Shown piece after piece: positions 10,291 to 23,600 of a stretch of DNA of 64,000 nt. The stretch lies in the NCBI GenBank assembly GCA_021613335.1, contig JAJTWR010000260.1:814001-878000 (forward strand), given 5' to 3'. Each line of letters begins with the position of its first letter. Position 1 is the first letter of the stretch. The notes under the pieces were generated by a model. That model was not told where the DNA came from, ran no database searches, and saw only the letters and a program-made list of their open reading frames with translations. The position numbers and the translations under genes are program-made. The stretch comes from Whitmania pigra. Lineage: Eukaryota; Annelida; Clitellata; Hirudinida; Haemopidae.

Positions 10291-11744
10291 AGAAGAGCCT
10301 CTGGCGCTGAATAAGCTGAATCTCCAGTCTATCACTTTTTCCACAATATATGCTTGATACAAATAACCATCCTAGCCATTACATCACACATTATCCAGAC
10401 ATATTATCCAAACCTATTTGGCTTTTTCCTTTTGAATATTTGGCTCTACGATGCCCATAGTATTGTATCACGAGCGTATTAATTCTGTAAATACTGTAAG
10501 ACTGTAAATGAAAACACCATACTTTAGCAGGGCATTGTTTATCCAGCCATACAGATGCTTCGATTTGACCACCTTCGTATCAGGAAGCTAAGGTATTTTG
10601 TCAAACAAATTGTCATTTAAATTGAAGTTAGTTCGCGATATTCTCGTTTATTTGTTTATCTGATAAGTTTATTATTGTTCTTTCAATTAATTAATATTTC
10701 TGGGTCAACCTGCTAGTGGAAGTATGCGCTTCCTTAAGGCTGATCTATGAGTTCTATATTAATCCAACTTAATGTTTTTGTTAGCTCTGTTTCTTTTATT
10801 TTGATGATTAATAAATTGGCTTTAAAAAAAATGATTAAATCACATACTATCACCAAAACATTAGTGTCTTATAACATAAACATGCTTGAAACATGTCCAT
10901 CCCTGTTAAATCTATCCTTTGCAAGACATTTTACAATTAACACCAAAATTCACAAAAATCGCGACTTTTAACATAAATTAAAATAATAATATTTTTATTC
11001 ACTTGTAAATAGTTATTATAGAATTGCTTATGAACTCTCTATAAAATACTTAACATTGTCTATAAAAATGTATGACGATATAAATGAGCGAATATCATGA
11101 TGTTCCACGAGTGGAACTTTGGGAGCTAAATGTCATCTACTTATTTTTAACAGACACCAACGACAATCCGACGATAGGGAAATTATGCCAAACAATTGCA
11201 ATTAGCTGAAAATAATTTGAAAAACACTTTGTGTCTGTTTCCACCAATAAATGAGTGAAGCGCCACCAAACTTCAAACTTTGAAAATTGTTTTACAATTG
11301 AAACTTTGTTGAAGTATTTATACCACTAAATTATTTTGTAAACAACCTTTTTATTCTTCTCAATTCAACAGCAATTTAGGCAAAGCATGAGCAACGTGGA
11401 CAACGTAACCGTGTCGATGTAGGCTGTTGTTTTATCGACCGCTTTTTTCAAGCAGCTGCGTCATGCCTGCCAGACCGGGCTGAAATAATCTTTACAAGCT
11501 GATCGAATGTTTCTCTAGTCGCGTCCGAAGCATCAAGCAAGCGGACATTTCTTAGGTTGTCCCGCGAAAACGTTTTCGAATTAGAGAGGCGAAGTTTATA
11601 TGAAAAGGTTATTTTAGCCTTGCCTCGTTCTGAAAAGTACGAGATATTATAGAAACCACAAAGACTCTGTTTAATATATGTGTCTGCATTCGTTCTGAGT
11701 AAAAATATAAATTGTTTATGTCCGATTCTTCCTAAAGTGATAAA
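10291..11744. other. Intergenic region upstream of the claudin-like gene
   Basis: No gene seen. The last few hundred bases before 11745 probably hold the promoter and 5' UTR of the claudin-like gene, but I found no distinctive TATA or initiator motif that I would defend. Confidence 0.45.
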
Positions 11745-13606
11745 ATGTGTCAAGGAAACCCAGTGCTTCGAGTTTTAGGTTTTTCCTTCTTGTTGGTAGC
11801 CTTCATAACTGCGGGCATAGGCTTTATTTCTCCATTTTGGATTCGTAACAGCAAAGCAGACCCTGAAGGAATGTCGTTGAAGGACACTCTCATGACGGCC
11901 GCTGGTGTTCCCACTCTCAAACCAGATCAAGAAGAACTCGTAGTACCAATTTTGACAACCCCCAAAAAGACGACAACGAATCCAATTTGGAGCGATGCTG
12001 TTGATGAAGAAGAGGAAGAAGCAGAAGATCTTGAAAGTAGATTCAAGCGTCAAGCTCCCAACCTTTCTGATGTCAGCAATCAACTCCTGGCTGCTGTAAC
12101 TCCTCAATGGACGGCCATCACGTCAGGCGAAGTTCTTCCTTCGACACCATCGGAGGAAGACAATTTTTGGTTCTGGGAAGGTCTCTGGGCTAAATGTCAA
12201 TCCAACTTAACCTGCCGCTGTTTCTTTCAAGATGATTTTGAAATGGAAAAAGATTTCCATGGTTAGTTTTTACGACGACTTAATATGATATTAAACAAGA
12301 ATAAATTACGATATGAAAATTTATTAAGATATAAAGATTTGTAACATTTTCTTCAAAAATAATATTTATAAAAAAATTTTTTTTTGAATTACAGCCGCTT
12401 AGAATATCACTCATTAGTTGCATTATAAAATGACAATTTTAACAAATAAATCAATAGAAGTAAAGGCTGAAAGATGGATGGTATAAAAGAAAGAACAAAA
12501 GACGAATTTTAGAATGAAATGCATTGATGTTAGTCATCGTATTGCAAAACACTGCCATTGTTGGAGAGCTCCATTATCCACGGACGATGCTGGTGCACAG
12601 CAGGCTCTAGTGCTATCGATCTTGCAGCGTCGAAGCAGGGATATCCATGATGGAATTCTCAAGTCGATATGCTTATACCACTTGACTTAGAATACCTTTA
12701 AACATTAATTAAATATGAAACATCCTTTATTAAAATTGGTTTACTAAAACGTGCAGAAATTTTGTAATTCAAGAATTTTAAACGACTAGGAAATAGCAGA
12801 AAAATAGCAGGACATTTATAAACATCAGAGTTTTGCCTAGTCACGATGTTAACTCTACGAGATTCCAGACGTTTAATTTTTAGCATAGTTTATAAAAATT
12901 TTGTCAAAATTACTCATCTACTCATGAGCTTATGTTGCATTCTCACTTTGACAGCTGTTCAAATATAATATAAGAAAAATTAATTTTATGTGAGTTGTAA
13001 AGCAAAGAATTCTGTTGGAACAGTTATTATGTGACCAGTTTTTGTTGTTTCATGACGACTGATTAGATGGATTTTTATTGAGTTCATTTATTTCCGCTAA
13101 GTGCTTCATTTCACTATTCCATTTGCAGACTGGCATAAGGCAACGCAAGGGCTGTTTAGTTTGGGATTCATCATATACTTCATCACCATACTAATTGCTG
13201 GGTTCTACCTGTGTTGTACGTGCTGTAAGGAATCCATTAAGCTGGCAACCACATTGGGTTCCTTCACTCTTAGTGGAAGTAATAAATATTTTAGATGCAT
13301 TTACATAAATATAATAAAAATTACAATTAATGCCAAAGATACAAATTATGTTGACAAATATTTTTAATAATTTATTTTCATACAGTCCTACTGACTGCCC
13401 TGGCTCTCATTGTGTACGGAGGATTCTCATACTTTGAGAGGAAGGTCCATTTCGAAGGGTCAGACATAGTCTTCGAATGGGGATACTTTTTGGCCATAGC
13501 CAGTTTGGGACCCGCCATATTGGCCGCCATATTTTATTTCATAGATGGTTGTCGTGGCACTATAGTCGTCGAACATGATGACTGCGAAACCGCAAAAATG
13601 GTCTGA
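11745..13606 (+). CDS. Claudin/PMP22-like four-TM protein with an acidic loop insertion
   Basis: Three exons, 11745-12261, 13129-13278 and 13386-13606, join in phase (codons GAC and ATC span the junctions) and give about 295 residues. TM1 is near residues 7-30. A long first extracellular loop ends with FWFWEGLWAKCQSNLTCRCFF, the W-GLW-C-C pattern of claudin, PMP22 and TMEM47 families. TM2 (GLFSLGFIIYFITILIAGFYL), TM3 (ILLTALALIVYGGF) and TM4 (YFLAIASLGPAILAAIFYFI) follow, with a short acidic tail. Such proteins sit in cell-cell junctions and form paracellular barriers. The loop is about 100 residues longer than usual; the extra part is Pro/Thr-rich, then has an acidic run (DEEEEEAEDLESR) and a basic KRQ. 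The insect septate-junction claudin-like proteins are a plausible comparison; orthology is not claimed. A polyadenylation signal AATAAA occurs at about 14653. Confidence 0.8.
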
Positions 13607-15246
13607 ACATCCAAGGGGAGCACATTTTACAAGTTTCTATCGATCGTCTGTCAAAAGGTGTGGCTGTAATTTCGGCTTTGTTTACTTCGAACCAAGCATT
13701 TCTTTGAGAGAAGTTGAAGTATTCAATGTTGTTTCTTATTAAAATTACTAATATTGTTATAGTTATTATTATTATTATTATTATTTCAATTGCATAAGTC
13801 TCGCAAAAGAGTTAGAGGTTGTATGCATGAGTTTGTTTCGAGGCTTTGAATTATTTTTATTGTCATCTTGCCTGTGCTTCTCTTGGACCAGCACGTGACA
13901 AGCTGCAATTCCAATTTGTTGACTGTTTGGGTTGTTAACCGGCGGCATTAGATATTTTCTATGAGTTGTAACGATAGTTATTCTTAATCTCAAGGACAAA
14001 CTTTACACTCGGCTAATTAGATGTTAGATGTTATTTTTTTACTACGACATATATTCACTTTTTAAAATATTTGCAATATTGTATTCACGTGAATTCACAT
14101 GAGCAGTAATTGAACATTTTATGTTTGACATGCTTAGAACATTTGAAATTGTTGGATGCCATGCCTCGAGTTTGTTATCGTAAAAAGAAAATTCACATTT
14201 GACAGCATTACATCATTTGTTTTCGTTGCCACTCCGTGATAACGTCCATACTGACATCATGCAACGTTAAATAGCTGTATAGGACAATCAAGTGGTAGTT
14301 TGAAGATTATTTCTTTTATGGATTCCTGGTGGCGTCTGAAGTTTTGATCATGACGACGTACGACCGCATTCCTGTTATTGATGATATGCTGATAACTTTT
14401 ATACATAGACATTTATTTTCCATTTGTATTTTTTTTTATAGCTTGATGCATTCAACAACATTGGATCTACTGTGCATGGTTGCTTGATATTTAAATATTA
14501 TTTATTTTTGCTCCGTCGAAGAGTCGCTGTTATCGATGATATTTTGCCTACAAACTTTTAGATAGACAGAATCTCTTTCGATCTTTCTGCAGTTTCCTGA
14601 ACTACTTTCTATGTTGAGCCGTTGAGCTGTGTTATGATCATTGATGTCGTGCAATAAAGAATGTATTATGGAAAACCTTAAGAGAACCTTTTGAATTAAA
14701 GGTACATTAAATATAATTTAATATCGTTTAGTTGAGATGGGTCCACATAAGTCGTCTCCAGGTACGGAATAGGATATAATTTTTTCTCTTTCTGTGCTCT
14801 CGAATAAACAAGTCAAGATTAAAGAAAAGGAGATTTTTGAAAAAATAAACTGTCATTGGTCACTGAACTTTGTTCTTAGAGTTTTCAACAATTTCAGGCT
14901 TCAAATGAAAGCTAATACCATTGCTGATATGAACCGTGCGCCTTTTAAGCATGAGCATAAAAATAATGGAACTCTAGAAAAGAAAGAATATTAAAGGGAC
15001 ATAAAGTATCTCTAGAGATCCATCACAAGTAAACAGGGTACAAAATTATTAGGTCGATTGTGTTTTGAGCAAGTGATCTTTTCAATATCTGCTAATTATT
15101 CAAGTTAGAACGGAGATTATTCATAGAAACTGCATGAAGGCGATATTGGTCCCGCAAAATGAATCGTTGACAAGCGACAGAAACGCAACATCTTGAAACT
15201 ATAATAAATAAGGAAAGTAAACATCTACAGTTGAAAAGCTGATGAA
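13607..15246. other. 3' UTR of the claudin-like gene and intergenic sequence
   Basis: A short TTA/ATT repeat lies at 13752-13783, and an AATAAA signal near 14653 probably ends the claudin-like transcript. Nothing else recognised. The Kir gene on the opposite strand ends at 15247, so the two genes converge here. Confidence 0.45.
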
Positions 15247-18216
15247 TCAGGTGGTCACTTCTTCCGGGTGAAGTTCAAATGCCAAGAGGGCTGCATTTGC
15301 GATGCCTCCTGAGTGGAGAAGAGATTTCATTTGTAAGAGTCGATCAGCATTTTCTAAGCCCCTGTTCCTCAACTTTCTCGAGGCAGAGTCAGAAGTCACT
15401 GATAATACTTCGGCTTCGTAATCATCTATGTTTTCACCGATATCGTCCTCATCGGATTCGCTGCTTTCGTCCAAGTTCTCCTCGTGGATTCTTTGTAATT
15501 CTTTGGCGCTATACTTTGGAATGTCGATCGATACGGTTGAGTGAAAGCGGGAATAATCGATTAAATATTGATTGGTTTCTTTCTGGAAAGTTACCATCTT
15601 TTCGAACCTATGTCCCCAGACAATTTCCTCCGGCAGGTAGCTGGTTCTTGCTTGAGTGGTCATGCCTGTGGATTCGACGATGCCCTCAAGAACTACCACG
15701 AGTTCAAACTTTTCTCGCATTAAGTCTTCCGCAGACCAATTCCAAAACGGACTTTCGTCGTTGATTCTGTGCTCAACTATGACTGGCCATACCATAAAGA
15801 GGCGTCCTTCTGTTTCTCCGTCTCCAAGCTTTAAGTCTTTTTGATACAATGGAATAATTTCTCCTTCCAAGGTGATTCTTTTCTGAATCATTATCGCTCT
15901 TACATGGGCTTCCACTATGTGTGACTTGCGCCTGCAATAGATAGGGTGTTGATGTAAAGTGTTGAATTATTTATTGTGAATTGTAAAATACCAACATGTC
16001 TCCTACTCTGAATACGAGACACATCTGTCCATCTCTTTTGCAGATCAGAGCGGTTTTGCTGAACAGCAGAGTTTCTGCCCGTTTTTTTGGACGTGATAAT
16101 TTTGCAAACACTAATCCCGTCATCAATGCCTGATGTAATAAATGCATTGCAATGTTCATATAAAATTTAATATTCATTTCAAAAATTATATTTTTTCTTC
16201 TAACGTACATACAGAGAACAAAATATAGTCGACATAACAAATGAAAGGAAATGATAACATTATCATTGATTTTCTGGGGAAATTTGTTTATTGATTTTTT
16301 AAAGGAAAAATAATATCTCTGTGGTTCCTAACATTTTATGGGTCATTAAGCTTTCATAAAAGCTTGATATAATACCTACAGTAACGTTATATTACGTTTC
16401 TGAAAGACAAGCCAGTCATTTTGTTGCGAAATTATGAAAATTATTGAATTTCTTCTCTCTCTCAACAAATATTCAAATGGCTTAATTCCGGAATATAATT
16501 TATTATTTTATCGCATAAATTAATCAACTATTTATAGGAAAATTTGCCACTACATTGGGATAGTGGACCATTATTATCGAATTGCTGCAATCGAAGAATT
16601 GCTGCATGATGCTATGATATCGTGCATTAAAGAATTAAGTAGTGAATCCCCAACAAATTCTTCTTCCAATCGTAGTTGACACAATAACTTAAATAACTCA
16701 CTGGGGTCATTTATTATTCCTCTTTAGAAGGACACTGTAAAATGTGACTTGCTAAATGTCTAGATAAAACGTGATGTTTTTGAAAATAAATAATTTGTAA
16801 CATGGGATTTATAAAACGAAGTTAAATGACATGCCTCAAATCGAAAACGTCGCTTTGTGATTGTTCAAATTTCACTAGGAAGTCACGAAAGCGTGTGAAG
16901 TGGTTCCAGCAGATCAAAAGGTGCTCCAGCTTTTGGAGAGCTTGAAATGAATGAGTTATACACAGCTAATCCTTACAATTACCTATGTTAATTTAATTCT
17001 TTTATTTTGCTCGTATCTCGTTCTAGTTTCTAATTTTCAAATAAAAATTATTCAAATATTCGGAAGACGAACAAATGGAATTCTGTTTGGCCAGAATTAG
17101 TTTTAGATAACAAAATAACATCCGCCGCCATGATAAAAAGGATGTATTAATACAATGCCCTATTGTATGGATAGGACGCTAGTTGAACAAAGTCCGAACA
17201 CTCATATTGGAATGTTATCTAATCTGTTCCTCTTTTGCATTTAAAATTACGGCCTTTGAGTTTTGTAAAATAATAAAATCGCTGCTAAATGGGTTTAGTA
17301 AATTATGTATTAGTATTGCATTAATAACATTTTAATATTATTGCAATTAAGAACATTGTATTAATATTACATTTTAATCTAACATATTTTCATTGAAAAT
17401 CAAAAATAGCTTACTTCATATCTGAGTGAGCATGAGTTGATACAATACAAAATATTCCAAACAAATTAAAACAATCAAAATACAAACTCAAACCTGGATA
17501 ATAACTCCAAAACACGACTGGAACATCATGACAAGAATGGCTTCGGCGCAGTGGGGATTGGTGTGCCTGCTACCATAGCCGATGGTCTGCTGAGTCTCGA
17601 TGGAAAACAGAAGAGCTGTCGAAAAGTCTTGAACCTCTTCCACGCAAGGTTTTTGCTTTGGAGCCTTGTCACCAAAGTCCCCGTGAGAAAAAGCAATGAG
17701 CCACCAGAGCAGTGCAAATATGAGCCAGCTAAGCATGAAGGCGAGAACAAAATTGAGAAGGTTCCATCGCCATTTTATGTCGACCAGGGTTGTAAAAATG
17801 TCGGCCATGTATCGTTGCCTACGTTTCTTGATGTTGGCTCTATTGACGTTGCACTCACCATTCTTGAAAACGAGACGTTCTTGGTTGGCTTCTTCCTCGA
17901 AGACCTCACTGTGGTGATGGTGGTGAAGGTGACCTTGGAGGAGAACCTTTTTCTGATTTTTGTCATTTTCTAGTTGGTCTTTATAATCGACAAAGACGGC
18001 AGTGGGACTAAGAGTCGTGCAAAAATTGTGAGAATTACTCGTCAGTTGGACCGATCTCCGCTTATCCATTTGGTTTGATTCTTTCGGTTGTTTTGTATAA
18101 AACGATTGCGATTTGAACTTCATTTCACTTTTATTATTTCCACGAAATCCCGCTTTCAACGAAGTTGTTATCGAGGCTAGTTTCATCATTGAGTAGCCTC
18201 TATTTGTCTTTAACAT
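15247..18216 (-). CDS. Inward-rectifier potassium channel (Kir)
   Basis: Three exons, 17494-18216, 15996-16129 and 15247-15931, give about 513 residues; the exon 2/3 junction restores GDMRKSH, a conserved Kir sequence. M1 is [21 protein letters not shown]. The pore helix leads into the K+ selectivity filter TIGYGSR, with the conserved Cys pair in KPCVEE and PHCAEA. M2 follows ([16 protein letters not shown], then [11 protein letters not shown]). The PIP2-contact segment [13 protein letters not shown] and the cytoplasmic immunoglobulin-like domain ([38 protein letters not shown]) are intact. The N terminus (about 150 residues before M1) is long and has a run of His; the C terminus is acidic and Ser-rich. 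By eye alignment the position of the Kir2.1 rectification Asp in M2 is Gln, at the last codon of exon 1. Subfamily cannot be assigned safely. Confidence 0.92.
16130..17493 (-). other. Intron 1 of the Kir gene
   Basis: GT at 17493-17492 and an ATCAG acceptor ending at 16130. The interior is AT-rich and I see no embedded gene or recognisable mobile element. Confidence 0.7.
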
Positions 18217-20618
18217 AACTCGACTACTTCTGAATAAAAGAGCCTACCTCAATTGGTAGGAAACTCCTTGAAAGAACTCGACAACTTTCGTAGATAAAAA
18301 AAATTCTTAAAACGATGATCAGAGAATTATCTCTGCTGTACAGAGTCTCCATGAAGAAGGAGTGGATGGTGTGAGTGTATGGTTGGGATGTTGCGAGCTG
18401 CTGAAGCATATACAGGACGTGAGCGCCAATGCAACAAACGAAATTTAAAATTTATTCCCTATTTTAATAATTTTCCGGCGTATTTTCTATAAATTCACAT
18501 TCATGTGCTTGTTTGGTTCATAGCAAAATAAATAGTGAATTTTCTACTTTCCTCGAACTAATACGTAACTGCATGAAGAAGCACGGAGCATGCGCGTCAT
18601 ATCAATGTTGGGTTGAGGATCAACGCAGGAGCGTAGATGTTTATGAGGTAGAAACGACAATCATTACCGTTAATAAAATTTACTTCCGCCATCATTACTT
18701 TCCCCATCCTTGAATAAACCTTGTGCCTATTTTTAATATGGTGGTCTGGAAGTTTGATGAAGGCAATCTTGACGGATGACGAGTCCCAATGAAAGAAGGT
18801 TTTCTTATTGTATTATTAGGCCGTGAATTAATTTCAGGAGTTACAAATTACAAATGAGATTTTTCAGCTCTGCTATGTTTAAAGTACGTGCCTGTGAAAA
18901 TAGCAGTTTCCAAAAGAAACAAATTATGTCTTTAATTTTGTAATTTAATTTTAATGTTAATGAATCCTAATATCTTTTGAACGGTTTCATTAAATTTAAA
19001 ACTTCCAGAAATATCGAGACTCAATCGTGAAACACTTCCCTAGTCAGATCAAATGAACTCGATAAACCCGTAATGCATTAAAAATTGATGCAATAAAATT
19101 CATCTAAACAAAAAATGAACAGATTGAATCATTTTTCAGAATTAAAATAGCAGGGCACTGACGAGGTCACCCACAAATGGCTCACGGGTCGGATCCAGCT
19201 CTCAACGTCAGTTTATCAGGCAAGCCGACGGTACTCGAATTTGCTTGACAATTTGGGACACGAGAAGTTGTGATCCAATTTAAATTTACATATTTAATTC
19301 GATTGATAATTATTTAATTTATGTTTAGAATACTAAGAGATCTTCGTACATGCAGAAGACCTCCTGGCTGCTTTTTGTGCCTTAAATTTACTACTTTCAA
19401 TTTTAAATTCGGATATGTGAGCACTAAGTCTGATGTAAGTAAAGATCTTTTTGCTAACGTTTTTGATAACTTTTTTAGTAAATAAATATGTTGGCTGTCT
19501 GTTTTGTCGGGCATTGCACGCCACTCAAGCCCACGATTAATATGGAATGCTAAACTTGGTTTTTCGTCTTGATTCCCTGAGTTTGCCTTCTGGCTAGCAA
19601 GTATTGATTATGCGGCCCGCCCTCTAGGAATCGACCGGAGACCCTGGACCCGGCTTTTTTAGCGGCCCCGGCCCCGGCAAATTTTAGCCGGAGAATGTCG
19701 TAAATCATGTTTAAGAAATTTAGACACTTTGTTTAAAATGCGAGCGTTTATTCCATGTCTGAATCCAAGTTATTACAAAATCTCTTATTGGATGGAATAA
19801 AATCATCAGTTATAAATGCTCTTGAGAGAGACTGGGATTTGAACTCATAATGGAGTCGCACCAAGTCCAAAGTCTTAATCACTCGTCAACCGACGATTAA
19901 TAATTAATATTAATAATTCATGATAAATCATATTAACTCATCGCAACAAACAAATCGTCCGATACTTGGGGCACCTTTGTGGAATAATCCCGCTGTTCTT
20001 AAGATACTTAAGAGACGGTAATGTTTTTTTATTTTATGGCAAACATCTCACCATGAGTGCCATTTAGAACACTATCCCTTGGGCTGCAGGTGGGCCATCT
20101 ATCCATTCACTCCAGATTTGCGAGGCCTAGCAGCAATGTTAGGACAGGCCTTCCAGAAGGAAAGGGTTATCCGAGACACTTATACGTTTCTTCTTGTATT
20201 TGTTTTATTTCTGCCTTGTCAGATACAGCGATGTCGTTTAAACTTTTCCAGGGGGCAAACCCTCGTAAATCCCTACCGCCCTCGTCATTTGTCAGTTGTC
20301 TGGCCCACTTAGAAAAAGGTTTGGTGACCCTTGGCAATAAAATGTAAAATATTCAATTTATTAAATGAAGATAAGAGTAATTTCAATTCACATACTCTAC
20401 CATTTAATTACATTACATACTACATGTGTACAGTGATCACAAAATTATGAAGCGAAATCCATAGTTAAATTTAATCAAAACACTAGTAATACCTAAATTA
20501 ATTGTTTTATGAAATTAAAAAATGTAGTAATCTCGCTTGCCAACATGTTTACATTAGAACCAATCCGATTTTGGGCGCAATCGCTTTGTTTTGGTCCCAG
20601 CTGAAAGATATAGTTATA
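18217..20618. other. Intergenic region between Kir and CEP162 (divergent promoters)
   Basis: The region lies between divergently transcribed Kir (-) and CEP162 (+), so both promoters should be inside. It holds a GC-rich patch at 19610-19690 (gcggccccggccccggc) that looks like an eroded mobile-element end, a SINE fragment at 19812-19905, and a MITE-like fragment at about 20221-20290. No gene seen; open frames near 20057-20347 have no coding signature. Confidence 0.45.
19812..19905 (-). mobile_element. Ser/Leu-tRNA-like SINE, copy 1
   Basis: Read on the minus strand, a D-arm-like GTTGACGAGTGATTAAGAC precedes TTTGGACTTGGTGCGACTCC. A clear B box follows (GAGTTCAAATCCCAG), then CTCTCTCAAGAGC. The second half matches 35838-35880 (TGCGACTCCGTTAGGAGTTC). 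It looks like a class II tRNA-derived SINE head. Confidence 0.5.
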
Positions 20619-23600
20619 ATGGATTTCAACGGGGATTTGGCAAAGGAGTTTGAAGAATTTCTTAATCAAGTTCGTACGAAGTTTTTGAAAGTTCTTAGAC
20701 TGCTTAAGTAAATTTCGATGATAATGTAAATTGTAATCAGATGCAACGCCAAGACTTAATGCCTAGATTTTTAATCTTGTGCGATGTTTTAAGACATTTA
20801 TATAGATTAATATAATATGTCGTTGATTATAAATTTTTTGGCTTTCCAGTCACTTTCAAGCAACGATTCTTCATTAGACTCAAGAAATCCAAATAAAGAA
20901 ATTGAGGACATGTCACTGCTTTTGAGTGACAGTCTTTCAGGAGGAGACAGTCTATCTTCTTTAGGTTTTTGTACTTTAGGAAATATTAGGAAATTATTAT
21001 TTATAATGTATATTTCGCTTTCAGTTATTCCTAAGCAATCAAGATACCTTAAGACAATGAAAAAAGAACCACTTGATATCAAAGTAATATTTAGTTTATG
21101 ATAATTTTTTTGCCCTCTAATTGAGATGTATCAAACTTTGATAGAACTTGAAAGCATCTAATCAAGATGTTGGTGAAATAGATGTTATTAATGGAACAAT
21201 GCTGGAGAGAAGTATATATTCATTTTAAGAAGTTATGGCTCAATTTTTTATTTTTTATTGATTTTTGAGACGACAAGAAAGAGGGTGTTGTTTGTGAGGA
21301 TGGGAAGGACACATTGGAGGAGAAAGTAGATAAGGAAAGATTCTTTGCAGTATGTTGAACAACATATATTTTATGTGTAAATATTGTGAAACAATAGATG
21401 AATGATTCTCTGTAAACCACTAGGATATTTGAGTGGAAATTGTTAATTATTTTGTAATTTTACATCCATTCAGGCTCTCGAAGAGAAGCGCAACTCCCCA
21501 CTCAATTACAGCTTCTTAAACAAAAACTTTAATTTAGATTCTGACACTCTCTTGGGCAGTTTAAAGCCTCTCAATGAATCAGATGACATCAATAGAGGTA
21601 CAATTATGCAATTATTGCTTACATTGCTAAATTCAACCCTTATTAGGTGACTCTTATTAGATTATTAAGAATTATTAATTTTATTTGTTGGATAATAATA
21701 ACAGCAAATAATTTGTAAGACACCATGTGCACAGTATCAGAGGTGCTTTTTTGCTTTTCACTAAAGAAATAGACTAAAAGCAATGAATCATTAAAAGTTA
21801 GGAGATGCTTATTTCTAATTGCTGCTGTCTTCATCACAACTGAGTAACACAACTTTCAGACTGTCTTCTTATTTCAGAGTCATTGGAAGCTCAGGAAACA
21901 AATGAAGTATGTATAAAGGCTTGATTTAATTAATTAAATACTTGATCATTTTCAATCAGTTCTTTCAAAATGTTTCTAGGATTGTTTCAAAGGTGGAGGA
22001 GGTATGAATTCTTATTGGGGAAAGTTATAGGAAAGTTATAGGAAAATAATTACTTTCATTTTATTAAAACCTGCACAATTTTGTTTGAGGACTAAACTAA
22101 ACTGAGGACTAACTTCATTTTTATTATGTTTTAGCAAGTTATATCGATAGTTTAGAAAATGTTTTTAATGTTTGATATAGCATTAAAACCACTACTGCCA
22201 AATGTTATATAAAACATGAATGTATAGTAAATAAACGTGTATGATTTATTATTATTAATTAATTACTTAATTACCATTACTTGTTTTTTTAACAAAGATT
22301 CTAGATCTGATCAAATTTCTGAGATGAAGCTAAAAATATTGGAAGCCATCAACAGTATGTCGTGCAATTCTACCACATCAGAATCTTTAGAAAGCACAAA
22401 AGATTCAAAAGTTTGTCATCCTTTGCTGCAAGAGGCAACTAGTCATGAAATTAATGGCAGGTCAGATATCATTCCAAGAGAAAAAACAGAAAATGGTAAG
22501 TGGTTTAAAAGCAATCATTTGCCTCCATTTGTTTGGATTTAACTTAAATTTTTCTGTTAATCTGAAGGATTAAAACATCTTTAGCAGATTTAAGTTATTC
22601 CAAAGGGGATTCCCATCATGACTTTAGCCATGCAGAAGTTCTAAACAAGATGGAGCTTGAAAGAGAACTACATAGAATTGAGGAAGATTACTTTGAACTT
22701 AAAAATGCAGACCAAGTAAGTGGAAAACATGTTATCGGCCTTAGATTGTTGTTGAGATCCACATACACCATATGTAATCAGTTGTTATTCTTGTTACCAC
22801 ATTTATGAAATTGTGAACTAGTTAAATGTAACATTTATTTTATGTAAGGTGCATTTACACATTATGTGAGGAATGCTTCTTATAAATTTTTATGTAGTTT
22901 ATGTAGCTGCTCTTAATTTAATGCTTAATTGTAGCTCCTTATATATAATATACAAAAGTAAAGATTCAGGCGACATGTTGCATGTATTATTTTAACCCAT
23001 TCCATTCAGCAACAGAAGAGCCTTGCAACAGTTGGATCATCTGATGATGGAGGGAAAGGGATCAAAGCCAATGACAGGGATATGCTCCAGGTGAAAGTTT
23101 TAGAGCTTCAAGCTCAACTGCAACATCAGGATCTTCTTCTGAAGGGTTACCAGGATGAAAATGAAAAATTGTATCAGCAGCTCAAAAAGAATACCAACCA
23201 GAAGCAAGAGATTAATTCAAACAATGACCATATTGCCCAAGAGAATTTTAAACTCAAAAACGAATTGGAGAACCTCAGGTAATTAATTCTTATCTTGATT
23301 TTTATTTACGAGCCACTGCTAGAAACATATTCGAAACACAGAGAAGAACTAAACAAGTCAAACTCAAGGTCTCGAGCATTAGGCGAACAAAAGCCACAAA
23401 ACATCGGGGAGGATGCAGCCATGAAGAAACTCAATGGAGAACTCAAAGCGGCACTGGTACTTTTTACCGGAATTAGTAGCTAATTTAATTGAATTATTAG
23501 GGATGGTAATCTTTCAGATTTTAAATGTTGAACTAACTGAGGAAATTAATAATCTTAAAATGGAGCTCAGAGAAAAACAGAAAATGTCAAAAGCAGCAAG

